From positions 1-33,756 of the forward strand of contig NZ_JAVWFO010000016.1 in assembly GCF_036641015.1 (NCBI RefSeq): a stretch of DNA of 33,756 nt, read 5' to 3'. Shown piece by piece: positions 1 through 8,119 of the stretch; position 1 is the stretch's first letter; the number at the start of each line of letters is the position of its first letter. A program made the translations under genes and the position numbers. The notes beneath the pieces are model-generated. The model was not told the DNA's origin. It was given only the letters and a program-made list of their open reading frames with translations, and did no database searches. The DNA is from Anaerorhabdus sp036641015. GTDB lineage: Bacteria; Bacillota_I; Bacilli_A; Erysipelotrichales; Erysipelotrichaceae.

Positions 1-32
1 GGTAATCCAACGATTCCTGCTGTTAATGACAT
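1..32 (-). CDS. ychF: Ribosome-binding ATPase YchF, first 10 codons only
   Basis: Only the N-terminus lies in the window; the gene continues beyond base 1. The minus strand from the ATG at 32 reads MSLTAGIVGLP, which is the start of the YchF/OLA1 family and leads into the P-loop. An AAGGAAG ribosome site lies about 8 bases upstream. The family is an Obg-related P-loop ATPase that binds ribosomes. The call rests on ten residues, but this N-terminus is very characteristic. The gene is divergent from the TraX-family gene. Confidence 0.8.
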   Translation of the reverse strand, partial: MSLTAGIVGL

Positions 33-60
33 ATTATCTACTTCCTTTCGAACACTTAAT

Positions 61-89
61 AGTTTACCTTTTTTTAAGCCTTAAAACAA
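61..89 (-). promoter_or_regulatory. Possible ychF promoter
   Basis: On the minus strand TTGTTT and TAAACT are separated by exactly 17 bases, about 28 bases upstream of the ychF ATG. Both boxes are imperfect matches to the sigma-A consensus, so this is a candidate only. Confidence 0.35.
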
Positions 90-141
90 TCTTTACTAAG
101 AGAAACTTCTATCATTTCCATGATATTGGTATAACTTTGGG

Positions 142-170
142 GTGACATTTACCCTAATATTCAATATAAT
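142..170 (+). promoter_or_regulatory. Sigma-A promoter of the TraX-family gene
   Basis: GTGACA (142-147) and a perfect TATAAT (165-170) are separated by 17 bases. They end 33 bases before the ATG, and a GGGG-type ribosome site lies between. The gene therefore has its own transcription start. Confidence 0.65.
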
Positions 171-203
171 GTTAATCATATTCATATTACTAAGGGGAAC
201 TCT

Positions 204-935
204 ATGAAATTCAATTCTTTTCAAATTAAGCTTTTTATGATGTTTTTAATGGTATTTGATCATTTATCTATAATACCTGGACTATTATCTATAGAAGCTG
301 TATCTGTATTACATTTTATTACTAGACCTGTTGCGACATGGTTTGCATTTACACTAGTAGAAGGATTTATGCATACTCATAATCGTTGGAACTATTGTAA
401 AAGACTATTTTTATTCGCAACTATTATGATGATAGGTAATGGAATTATCATGGTAACTATTAACCCTGACCTATTCCCTACATTTCCAAATATAATCTTT
501 GCATTAGCATTATGTTCATTAATGTTAAACTTATTTTTTGATAAACAAACTATCGATAAGATTCCACCTATACTACGTATTGGTTTAGGTACACTTGTAA
601 CTATCACATGCGCACTATTTGCTGAAGGTAGTTTCATTATACCTTTACTTGTTCTTATCTTTTATCATCAATACAATAAACCAAAAGCTAGAAACGCTTG
701 GTTGTGGGGATTAACTTTATTTTTAGCAATACCAGCTCTAATTATGACCATTACCATGAATGGCTCTATATTTACATTTTTATATAATGAAGGCTGGTAC
801 ATATTAGTTATTCCTTTTATCAATATGTATAATGGTAAACCTGGTAAAAAATCCAAATTTACTCAGTATTTATTCTATGTATTCTATCCATTACATATTT
901 GGGTAATTTATATTATTGCCGCTCTTGTTAAATAA
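204..935 (+). CDS. TraX-family integral membrane protein
   Basis: This 243-residue, very hydrophobic protein is made of successive membrane segments. The N-terminal block with MVFDHLS, the RPVATWFAF stretch and the C-terminal FYPLHIWVIYII motif are the pattern of the TraX family (PF05857). The F-plasmid member acetylates the pilin N-terminus. Chromosomal Gram-positive members are common, and I know of no firmly assigned substrate for them; a membrane acyltransferase role is only inferred. The ATG has an AAGGGGAA ribosome site and a good promoter. The gene stands alone, convergent with the PTS operon. A link to the pilus genes 18 kb away is possible but nothing here supports it. Confidence 0.75.
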   Translation: MKFNSFQIKLFMMFLMVFDHLSIIPGLLSIEAVSVLHFITRPVATWFAFTLVEGFMHTHNRWNYCKRLFLFATIMMIGNGIIMVTINPDLFPTFPNIIFALALCSLMLNLFFDKQTIDKIPPILRIGLGTLVTITCALFAEGSFIIPLLVLIFYHQYNKPKARNAWLWGLTLFLAIPALIMTITMNGSIFTFLYNEGWYILVIPFINMYNGKPGKKSKFTQYLFYVFYPLHIWVIYIIAALVK

Positions 936-960
936 AAAGCAGAAGTTTTGCCTTCTACTT
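932..960 (-). terminator. Terminator of the PTS/M81 operon
   Basis: An imperfect 8-bp stem (AGAAG/CTTCT core, one mismatch) with a 6-base loop is followed on the minus strand by TTTTTATTT. It overlaps the stop codon of the M81 gene. On the plus strand the tail is not T-rich, so it works best for the leftward operon. Confidence 0.6.
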
Positions 961-2412
961 AATATACTCTAATTCATTCATATCATCTATTGGCCACATT
1001 GGTCGATAGATTTTTTTAAATGGTATTTTTTCAGATCTTTGAATTGTAGGACCATCAGTTAATGCCATTATATGATATTTTGTTTCTGGTATTAAATATG
1101 TATCTAAATATCCCATTTTCACCACTACTATATCATAATCATGAAATTCTAAATCTGCTGCATGGAATTGTTCCATAGTTCCATATTGTACATTGTGGTT
1201 AATTACTATTACATCTATGTTTGTGTCATCAATACTTACAGTAATAGTTGTTCCTATTTTAGGACCATTTTTACCATGTTGTTGATAACCTAATGCAACT
1301 ATTGTTCCACTAATTCTAATTGGTTTCGACAAGTCATCTTCATTAACACCTAAATCAAAAGTAACTTTATCACCTTTACTAAATTTTGATAAATAATCAT
1401 GTGCTTTATTATCATTAATTCCAGCAACAAGAACTTTCTTGTAGGTATTTTGCTTTAACAATTCATTTAATACAAGGGTATTTTGACCACTACCACCAGC
1501 TCCACAATTATCTCCAGAATCTGTAATAACTACCGTTTTATCATCAAAAGCAATTGCTTTTTCTACTGCCTTATCAAGTTCATCATAATTTCCAGAAAAT
1601 TTAAATTCATGACGATGATTCCAAGCATACTCACTTATTTCTTTTGCGACATTCTTACAGTATTCTTCATGTTTTTGATGACTTGGTACAACCACAACAC
1701 ATGCGCCTAAAGTATCATCATCATGACGAATATAGCCTACATGATATGAACAAGACATCACTCTGTCATCTTTCTCTGCTTTATCTAACATTTTGTTAAT
1801 TGTTGCGATTGGTTCTTTTGCAGATACACTTCTTTCTCCTCCAACCATAATAGGAAGCTTACAAATTATTGGTTTGATATGTCGTTTATTTTCCAATAAT
1901 TCAATGAACAATTGAGCTACTTTTCTTTCGGTGTCTACCGCATCACTATGTGGTGATTCACGATAGCATCTAACAATATTTAACTGACTTCCTAATTCCT
2001 CAGTTAAGTTTCCATGTGGATCCATAACCATTGCTATTGGCATATATTTACCAACTATATCTCTGATTTTCTTAATTAGATAATGTTCCGCAGAAACCCT
2101 ATCTATCCCTAAGACACCACTTGCACCATGAAACTGTAGATAAATTCCATCTATCTCATTTACATGAGTTCTTATACTTGTAAGTAACTTATCTTCTATA
2201 AACTCAAAAGCGCTTTTTTCAATCATTCCATTGGGATTTATTTCTGCATAAATTGCTGGAATTATTTCAATATTTTTAGCTTCAAAAATATCTCTAATAC
2301 TCATTGCATCAATACATTCATCACCATAAAGGATATTAAATTCTTCTAAACTTACTGTGTGAGAAATATGTTCGTTACACTCAGCAGTCATATGTGCTAT
2401 TAATACTTTCAT
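955..2412 (-). CDS. M81 family (MlrC-type) metallopeptidase
   Basis: This 485-residue protein has the hallmarks of the M81/MlrC family (DUF1485 plus MlrC C-terminal domain). It starts MKVLIAHMTAECN, has MVMDPHGNLTEELG near residue 130 and the glycine-rich VITDSGDNCGAGGSG near residue 315, and ends with VVVKMGYLDTYLIP. The family is named for MlrC, which hydrolyses linear microcystin peptides using zinc; other members act on unknown peptides or amides. I start it at 2412, not further upstream, because GGAG sits just before this ATG and the start overlaps the previous gene's stop by 4 bases (ATGA), which implies translational coupling. It is the last gene of the PTS operon. The substrate is unknown. 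Confidence 0.85.
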   Translation of the reverse strand: MKVLIAHMTAECNEHISHTVSLEEFNILYGDECIDAMSIRDIFEAKNIEIIPAIYAEINPNGMIEKSAFEFIEDKLLTSIRTHVNEIDGIYLQFHGASGVLGIDRVSAEHYLIKKIRDIVGKYMPIAMVMDPHGNLTEELGSQLNIVRCYRESPHSDAVDTERKVAQLFIELLENKRHIKPIICKLPIMVGGERSVSAKEPIATINKMLDKAEKDDRVMSCSYHVGYIRHDDDTLGACVVVVPSHQKHEEYCKNVAKEISEYAWNHRHEFKFSGNYDELDKAVEKAIAFDDKTVVITDSGDNCGAGGSGQNTLVLNELLKQNTYKKVLVAGINDNKAHDYLSKFSKGDKVTFDLGVNEDDLSKPIRISGTIVALGYQQHGKNGPKIGTTITVSIDDTNIDVIVINHNVQYGTMEQFHAADLEFHDYDIVVVKMGYLDTYLIPETKYHIMALTDGPTIQRSEKIPFKKIYRPMWPIDDMNELEYIK

Positions 2413-3131
2413 ATCATTTCTCCATCTATTTTTATTCTTTTTAGATTTCGTATTGCATAAACATTTAGAATACAAACTAAAATAAATGATAATAAATAAC
2501 TAAATACTGGTATTAGTAAATAATTAATATAGAAACAAATAATGTATATCCAAACTTTCGTATTAATATTTTTTATATTATAGCTAATATATATGCTTAA
2601 AATAACTAATGATATTACAATTACTGATACCCATAAATAGTACATTACTCCTATACTATTAAAATTATTAATAACATTTTGGATGTACTCAACTGAGTAA
2701 ACATCTCCAAAATAGCTATAAATATCACCAAAATTAATTGTTATCGCTAATAAGAAGTAGTTTATAATTGTAGGCAAAAATGTAAATACAATCTCTGCTA
2801 TGCATTCACCAAATCCAAGTGATAATACATTGGATACATACTCACTCTTTTGTGATAAATACTTTTTATACAAGAATATTTTAAACGCAATTGAAAATAC
2901 ACCTAAATATAATATATCAATAATAATTTTCAGTATTAAACTACTATCTTTAATAATAAGATAAATTATAGGATATAACAGTATTCTAATGACAATATAG
3001 TACACTACACCCATCAAAAGATATTTAAAATGTAGTCTACTTTTTTTCCTGTATTTTAAGATTACAAATATAGGAACAAATATACATACTAGCAAACAAA
3101 AATTAATACTTAATAGATTTATTAAATTCAT
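2409..3131 (-). CDS. Polytopic membrane protein, possibly YhfC-like
   Basis: This 240-residue protein has about six to eight membrane helices, with no large soluble domain. Residues near 102-110 read LGFGECIAE, which recalls the conserved glycine/glutamate motif of the YhfC family of putative intramembrane proteases (PF10086); the match is weak and I would not rely on it. The ATG at 3131 is preferred to an upstream TTG because GGAG lies directly before it. The gene overlaps the M81 gene by 4 bases and follows DUF1177 after 49 bases containing a strong hairpin. Pairing with a soluble metallopeptidase suggests membrane processing, export or transport of the same substrate, but that is inference. 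Confidence 0.5.
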   Translation of the reverse strand: MNLINLLSINFCLLVCIFVPIFVILKYRKKSRLHFKYLLMGVVYYIVIRILLYPIIYLIIKDSSLILKIIIDILYLGVFSIAFKIFLYKKYLSQKSEYVSNVLSLGFGECIAEIVFTFLPTIINYFLLAITINFGDIYSYFGDVYSVEYIQNVINNFNSIGVMYYLWVSVIVISLVILSIYISYNIKNINTKVWIYIICFYINYLLIPVFSYLLSFILVCILNVYAIRNLKRIKIDGEMI

Positions 3132-3141
3132 ACACAACTCC

Positions 3142-3176
3142 AAAAGAAGTAAAACATATATTATGTTTACTTCTTT
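3142..3176 (-). promoter_or_regulatory. Intercistronic hairpin in the PTS operon
   Basis: A 15-bp stem with one bulged A and a 3-base loop lies between DUF1177 and the membrane-protein gene. On the minus strand it is followed by TTTT and at once by the GGAG of the next gene. It could be a partial terminator or an mRNA-stabilising end that sets a lower level for the last two genes. Confidence 0.6.
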
Positions 3177-3180
3177 ATTT

Positions 3181-4119
3181 CTATTTATTTAAATTTGGAT
3201 CATATTGGAAATGATTCATTTTCCCATATAAGGAAATTATTTGTTCAAATTCTTTCTCATCATAAAATGACATTTTATTTGAAGTGTATCCTTTTGCTAC
3301 TTCAATAACAAATCTTGATGCTTCTGTAATATCAATTTCATGACTTGCACCTGTTCCACAACCTGGAACAGCTGTTTCTGTTGTAATCGCAACTCCGACT
3401 ACCGGAGCATTTGTTGCCGTAGCGGGTTGTAAAATACTATTTATATGAAATAAGTCATTTGAATATGGCGTAATATCTTGTTGTGATATTGGAAATGTTT
3501 TTGCGTGTGTACCAGAAGATACTTCCATACAATTTAATAAATCTTGTGATACTCGTAGGATATATCCTTCTTTTACAGTTGGCGAAATTGCATAGCCTCT
3601 ATGATTGATAATGTTGTTACCTTTTGTTGTATCAATAGATAATATTGCATCAGCTTCCTTAACAACTTCATATTCATTCATTTGATCCATATCAACTGGT
3701 GAACCCATAAAATCTACAGGTTCATGTGGTTGTGATGGTGCATCTGGACAAATATGTGTAGTAACAATTACATCACCTTCTAATCTATCATCATAAATAC
3801 TCATTAATGATAGCTTCAACGCAACAGCTATAGCTGCAACTGCCCCGTCTGCATCCGAAACCATACCAATATTAGAAGGTCTAGCACCAATACCACCTAA
3901 ACGTCCAATAACACCTAGTGTTGGTGCATCACCTTTACTTAATTTGCCATTTTTACCTTGGATTATGATTTTAACAAAATCGGTTGTTCCTTCATCACCT
4001 TGTACAGTCTCGGTAATTGCAGTAACCAAAGGATAATCTTTAAACAAATCTATTACTTGGTTGCCATCAATTGTCCCTCTATCGATTAAGTCTATTACTT
4101 CTAATACTTGTTTTAGCAT
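3181..4119 (-). CDS. DUF1177 family protein
   Basis: This 312-residue soluble protein has the conserved blocks of DUF1177 (PF06675): GRLGGIGARPSNIGMVSDAD near residue 70, VTTHICPDAPSQPHEPVDFM near residue 118, GSPVD, and HEIDITEASRF near residue 260. The family's function is not known to me. The retained His, Asp, Cys and Glu positions would suit a metal-dependent enzyme, but that is only a guess from composition. No signal peptide or membrane segment is visible. It follows PTS IIB by 8 bases, so it is clearly part of the operon and probably acts on the imported, phosphorylated substrate or its product. Confidence 0.85.
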   Translation of the reverse strand: MLKQVLEVIDLIDRGTIDGNQVIDLFKDYPLVTAITETVQGDEGTTDFVKIIIQGKNGKLSKGDAPTLGVIGRLGGIGARPSNIGMVSDADGAVAAIAVALKLSLMSIYDDRLEGDVIVTTHICPDAPSQPHEPVDFMGSPVDMDQMNEYEVVKEADAILSIDTTKGNNIINHRGYAISPTVKEGYILRVSQDLLNCMEVSSGTHAKTFPISQQDITPYSNDLFHINSILQPATATNAPVVGVAITTETAVPGCGTGASHEIDITEASRFVIEVAKGYTSNKMSFYDEKEFEQIISLYGKMNHFQYDPNLNK

Positions 4120-4127
4120 TTATATCA

Positions 4128-4439
4128 CTAATCCTCTAGCATTATCATAAATTTATGAAAAACGCTAGCTCCATCCATTTTACCAAAATCTACAGAATCA
4201 ATTACCATATGTTTTGCAATTCCATTAATTTCTTTTGCAATTGCTTTTTCTGCATATCTAACTTGAGGTGCAAGCAATACTAAATCATATTTTGATGCTT
4301 CCTTTTTAATCTCATCAATTCCAACTGCTTGGATATTTAGATCTACATCATTTTTAATTGCTTCATCTTGGATTTTTTTCTTCATAATCCCTGTGCTCAT
4401 ACCATTTTGACAAGCTAGTAATACATTTACTTTTTTCAT
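4128..4439 (-). CDS. PTS IIB component, lactose/cellobiose family
   Basis: This 103-residue protein has the CelA/LicB-type phosphorylation loop LLACQNGMSTG with the expected active-site Cys10, followed by an alpha/beta fold of normal length. It passes the phosphate from IIA to the sugar bound by IIC on the inner face of the membrane. It lies 16 bases after IIC and 8 bases before DUF1177 in the same operon. The family includes transporters for cellobiose, chitobiose, lichenan and others, so the name does not define the sugar. Confidence 0.95.
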   Translation of the reverse strand: MKKVNVLLACQNGMSTGIMKKKIQDEAIKNDVDLNIQAVGIDEIKKEASKYDLVLLAPQVRYAEKAIAKEINGIAKHMVIDSVDFGKMDGASVFHKFMIMLED

Positions 4440-4455
4440 AGTTTATATCTCCCTA

Positions 4456-5775
4456 CTATTCTTCAATTAATTTTGTTTCTTCTTGAATCTTTTCTTTTTC
4501 AAATAATTTGTAGAATGGATAATATAGAATAATATCTACAATTATAACAACAATCAATAAAATAATTGATCTAAAATCTAAATTCGCTAACATATGACTT
4601 ATTCCAATTGGAGTTTGTGCACTTAATGACATTACAATTTTATTAACAAAATCAAAGCTCATTGCAAAATAAACAATAATGATGTTAACCACATGTGTTA
4701 ATAAGAATGGAATTAAGAATATTGGATTAAGCACGATTGGTAATCCAAACAATACTGGTTCATTAATACCAAAGAAAGCCGGAATAATTGATAATCTACC
4801 AATTGTTTTAATTTGTTCTGATTTACTCTTTAACATCAATAGAACCAATCCAAATGTGGCTCCACCACCACCAATTGCAACATATGTATAATAGAATGTA
4901 CTGTTTACAATTGTAGGTAAATCACTTAATGCTACACCTGCTGCATAAGCATTCATATTTGCTAACATATTTGCTTCTAATGAAGGAGTAACTACTGATA
5001 AAATAGCACTACTATGAATACCAAACCACCAACCAATTTGTGATAATGTTGATGCAATAGACATTCCTAAAATGGTATCTACTGCCATGTTTAATTGAGA
5101 TCCTAATGACATAATTAATGCTGGGAATGATGTACCAATGATATCCCCAAATACAGCACGAGCAACTAACATAATCATGAAAATTACTGTCATTGGAACT
5201 AATGTACTAATTGAACTTGATAAAACTTCTGGTACGCTATCTGGAAATTTAATATATCCAAATTTCTTATTAGCCATATATGTATACAAGTCAATCGCAA
5301 TAAATGAAACAATTATTGATGAGAATAGTCCAGTTCCACCAAAATACATTGTAGACCAGTTCCAATCAATTAATTCACTATTTACAATCATAAATGATAC
5401 AAATACTACTGTCATAGAATTTAACATATGTAAATCTCTACGTTTTGCAGTTGTAAATGCAATTGCTATAGCGATCCAGAATCCTTGTGCACCTAATGTT
5501 ACATTAAACAAATAACCTAGATGTTCTCCAAAACCAGCACTAAAATCTGCCCATGCTTTAAAGAATCCGTAAAATGCATTTGTTGTTTCTAATGTGTTGT
5601 AGTCTAAAAATGGGAAAGCTATAATTAACGCAAATGAACCTATCATGATAATTGGTAAAATACTCATGAATGATGCTGCTAAAATTTGTAAATGCTTATT
5701 TCCTGCTATTTTACCCGCTATTGGGCTCATAAACTTTTCAGTAAATCCTGCTATGTTATTTAATAAATTTTTCAT
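4456..5775 (-). CDS. PTS IIC component, lactose/cellobiose family
   Basis: This 439-residue membrane permease is the channel of the PTS. It opens with FTEKFMSPIAGKIAGNKHLQ and carries the family's FFGINEPVLFGLPIVLNP signature near residue 335, with about ten hydrophobic segments. The family moves beta-linked disaccharides, or other glycosides, and phosphorylates them through IIB. Length and motifs look complete. It is preceded by IIA and followed by IIB. No glycosidase is encoded nearby, which is unusual for this family and leaves the substrate open. Confidence 0.95.
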   Translation of the reverse strand: MKNLLNNIAGFTEKFMSPIAGKIAGNKHLQILAASFMSILPIIMIGSFALIIAFPFLDYNTLETTNAFYGFFKAWADFSAGFGEHLGYLFNVTLGAQGFWIAIAIAFTTAKRRDLHMLNSMTVVFVSFMIVNSELIDWNWSTMYFGGTGLFSSIIVSFIAIDLYTYMANKKFGYIKFPDSVPEVLSSSISTLVPMTVIFMIMLVARAVFGDIIGTSFPALIMSLGSQLNMAVDTILGMSIASTLSQIGWWFGIHSSAILSVVTPSLEANMLANMNAYAAGVALSDLPTIVNSTFYYTYVAIGGGGATFGLVLLMLKSKSEQIKTIGRLSIIPAFFGINEPVLFGLPIVLNPIFLIPFLLTHVVNIIIVYFAMSFDFVNKIVMSLSAQTPIGISHMLANLDFRSIILLIVVIIVDIILYYPFYKLFEKEKIQEETKLIEE

Positions 5776-5804
5776 AATATTAAGTGATTACTCACTATCC
5801 CCCT

Positions 5805-6101
5805 TTACTCTTCTTGAAGTCTAACGATTCTTTGCCAGTTGATTGCACTAGTCAAGTGATCTTGCGCATGTGTCATAATCAAACTATATGGTATTTCTTC
5901 TTCATTAACCTCGCTTTGAATCAATACTGTTTGCACTTTATGTGCTTTGTTTAAATGGTCACTACCACATTGAAAGTGTTCTCTTGCCTCTTCTATATTA
6001 TTTTTTTTGTAACAATTAATCGCTTCATAGAATTGATCAATTGCATCCCCTGAGTAAGAAATAATTTCAAATGCCATTTCAATTACTTTGCTTTTTTCCA
6101 T
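5805..6101 (-). CDS. PTS IIA component, lactose/cellobiose family
   Basis: This 98-residue helical protein has the motif LIMTHAQDHL with His78 as the phosphorylated histidine, the same number as in lactose-type IIA proteins, and Asp81 as the likely metal ligand of the trimer. It receives phosphate from HPr. It is the first gene of the operon, with an AGGAGG ribosome site, and is divergent from the PRD regulator at 6247. IIC begins 29 bases after its stop. Confidence 0.95.
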   Translation of the reverse strand: MEKSKVIEMAFEIISYSGDAIDQFYEAINCYKKNNIEEAREHFQCGSDHLNKAHKVQTVLIQSEVNEEEIPYSLIMTHAQDHLTSAINWQRIVRLQEE

Positions 6102-6133
6102 TTAGCACCCTCCTTTAATATTAGAATATATTG

Positions 6134-6175
6134 TTTATACTATTTTTTCACACCATTAATTTCCACATTGGGTGG
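6134..6175 (-). promoter_or_regulatory. Candidate PTS operon promoter with upstream operator
   Basis: On the minus strand a TATAAA -10 box (6134-6139) has a very poor -35 (AAATTA, 6157-6162) at 17 bases. Immediately upstream is an imperfect inverted repeat, CCAC-N5-GTGG (6163-6175), with partly matching flanks. A weak -35 with a dyad just upstream is what an activator-dependent promoter looks like. The obvious activator is the divergent PRD regulator. The dyad is short, so this is a candidate. Confidence 0.4.
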
Positions 6176-6246
6176 CAAATTTTTACTATCATTTACTTTT
6201 TAAAATTATTATAATTTCTATAGAACAGTTGAGAGGGGGTCTAATA

Positions 6247-8094
6247 ATGTTTGACTTCACCGATAGAGAGCGACAAATAATTTTCTTTATTTTTTCGAAA
6301 CACTGTGTAACTGCTAATTCTATAGCATCTTTATTTAATGTTTCTGAAAAGACCATTAGAAATGAAATTAAAACAATCAACTCAATATGCCAATGCAATC
6401 TAATAATATCTAATAAAAACGGTTATCTTGTCGATAAACAATACGACAGTTTAATAGAAGAGATACCGTTATTTAATACTGAAAAAAATGATTATAATAA
6501 CATTGTTTTTCTCTTGTTAAGTAATGAATGTATTAATTTATTTGACCTTTCTGAATCTTTATCATTATCGGATACAACCCTTGAAAAAAGACTAGTTACA
6601 TTTCGTAAATCTTTAAAAAAATATGATTTAACATTAACTAGATCTAATAATAACCTTTCACTGAATGGTACTAGTTTTAACAAAAGAAAAATATACATTG
6701 ATACAATACTTGAAAAAGTAGGATCAAATTTTTATAATATCAATAATTTTGAACCTGATTTCCCTAATGTAAATATTGAAGATACCGTTAATACTTTATC
6801 TGAAATATTAAAATCAAACAATGCTTCTATTAATGAATTTTATTTAAATAACTTTTTACTGAATTTATTAACTATCTTAAATTTTGATTTTGATAATGAT
6901 ATTGTTATTGATTCTCCATATGATCAAAAAATTCATGATATCGCAATAGAATTAGATAAAATACTAAATCACTCAACTACAAATAAGACACTTCCTATTT
7001 ATTGTTGTCTTGCTGGTGTCATTGAATCTACTAAAAAGCATATGTCTAAATTTGAAAGTGAAATTGAAGAAATAACTAGAAAAACACTTTTAAAATATTC
7101 TTTAGATATTGATGTATCTTCATTTTTAAATATTTTTTCAAAGCACATTTCAGATATGATAACTCGCTGTAAACATAATAATTTAGTCCAAATAGATGGC
7201 GGTATGTCAATTAAGGAATCTTGTTTTTACATTTATGATGTTGCCGTTAACTTAGCTAACGAAATAACTAAAAAATATAATATAACAATTAATGAAAATG
7301 AAATTTCATTAATTTCAATGCATATTGGTTTTGCAATTGAAAACTATTTAGATAAAACTATTCAAAATGATACCTTAAATATCGCAATTAATACTAGTCA
7401 ATATCTTTCTAGTGAAAACTTTATTTCTAAAATTAAAGAAATTATTCCAGCTGATACTAAAATCAATATATTCCCTCAGCTTGAAACTGTAAATAGTATA
7501 AATAATAGTGATTTATTTATTACAACAAGTAACTTAAATTTGCCTATATCTATTCCTAAATGTATTGTTACTCCTATATTAACCAACGATGATAGAGTAA
7601 AAATCAAAGCACTAATTGAAACTGTACTTAACAAAAAGAAAATGCAGCACTCAAAAAACTTATTTAATATGTTTTTTAATGAGAGATTATTTTTTGTTAA
7701 TACTGAATTAAACAATAGAGATGATGTTCTTAACTTTTTATTTAGTAAATTAAGAAAAGAGAAAATTATCGACCAAAAATTCTCTTCTTCTGTGTTAGTA
7801 AGAGAAGCTATGACTCCTACGTGTATCAATAACAAATATTCAATTCCGCATGCCATGGATTTTATTGCCAAAAAGACAATAATAAGTGTTTTCATTAATC
7901 CTAATGGTATTGTTTGGGATGATCAAGTAGTAAAAATCGTTTTTCTAAGCGCCATAAATAAGAGTAATATTGTTAACTTAAGAATTATTTATGATTTCGT
8001 TATTGATATGGTAAGTGATGATACTATATTTGCCAAATTAACACAATCAAGTGACATAGATAAATTTTACAGCATTCTTTTTTCGGAATATTAA
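6247..8094 (+). CDS. PRD/PTS-domain transcriptional regulator (LicR/MtlR type)
   Basis: This 615-residue regulator starts at the ATG at 6247, behind a GAGAGGGGG ribosome site; a longer GTG-started frame exists but lacks one. Order: N-terminal helix-turn-helix (about 5-62), two PTS regulation domains (about 170-270 and 290-375), a IIB-like domain (about 375-465) and a C-terminal type-2 IIA domain with SIPHAM (His535). PRD2 keeps His300 and His359. PRD1 seems to lack its usual histidines, and the IIB-like region lacks a recognisable CxxG phosphorylation loop. Such proteins activate a PTS operon when PTS phosphorylation signals that sugar is present. It is divergent from, and so most likely controls, the IIA-IIC-IIB operon. 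Confidence 0.88.
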   Translation: MFDFTDRERQIIFFIFSKHCVTANSIASLFNVSEKTIRNEIKTINSICQCNLIISNKNGYLVDKQYDSLIEEIPLFNTEKNDYNNIVFLLLSNECINLFDLSESLSLSDTTLEKRLVTFRKSLKKYDLTLTRSNNNLSLNGTSFNKRKIYIDTILEKVGSNFYNINNFEPDFPNVNIEDTVNTLSEILKSNNASINEFYLNNFLLNLLTILNFDFDNDIVIDSPYDQKIHDIAIELDKILNHSTTNKTLPIYCCLAGVIESTKKHMSKFESEIEEITRKTLLKYSLDIDVSSFLNIFSKHISDMITRCKHNNLVQIDGGMSIKESCFYIYDVAVNLANEITKKYNITINENEISLISMHIGFAIENYLDKTIQNDTLNIAINTSQYLSSENFISKIKEIIPADTKINIFPQLETVNSINNSDLFITTSNLNLPISIPKCIVTPILTNDDRVKIKALIETVLNKKKMQHSKNLFNMFFNERLFFVNTELNNRDDVLNFLFSKLRKEKIIDQKFSSSVLVREAMTPTCINNKYSIPHAMDFIAKKTIISVFINPNGIVWDDQVVKIVFLSAINKSNIVNLRIIYDFVIDMVSDDTIFAKLTQSSDIDKFYSILFSEY

Positions 8095-8119
8095 ATATAA
8101 AGGAGCTTCAGTACATTAA

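Noticed and set aside
204..935. Conjugative element, because of the TraX name
   Set aside because: Chromosomal TraX-family proteins are common and no transfer genes are present.
5138..5515. A 125-codon open frame antisense to PTS IIC
   Set aside because: It lies wholly within a well-supported gene, has no ribosome site and an unnatural composition.
7476..7895. A 139-codon hydrophobic frame antisense to the PRD regulator
   Set aside because: It is the complement of a clear IIA-domain coding region, with no promoter or ribosome site.
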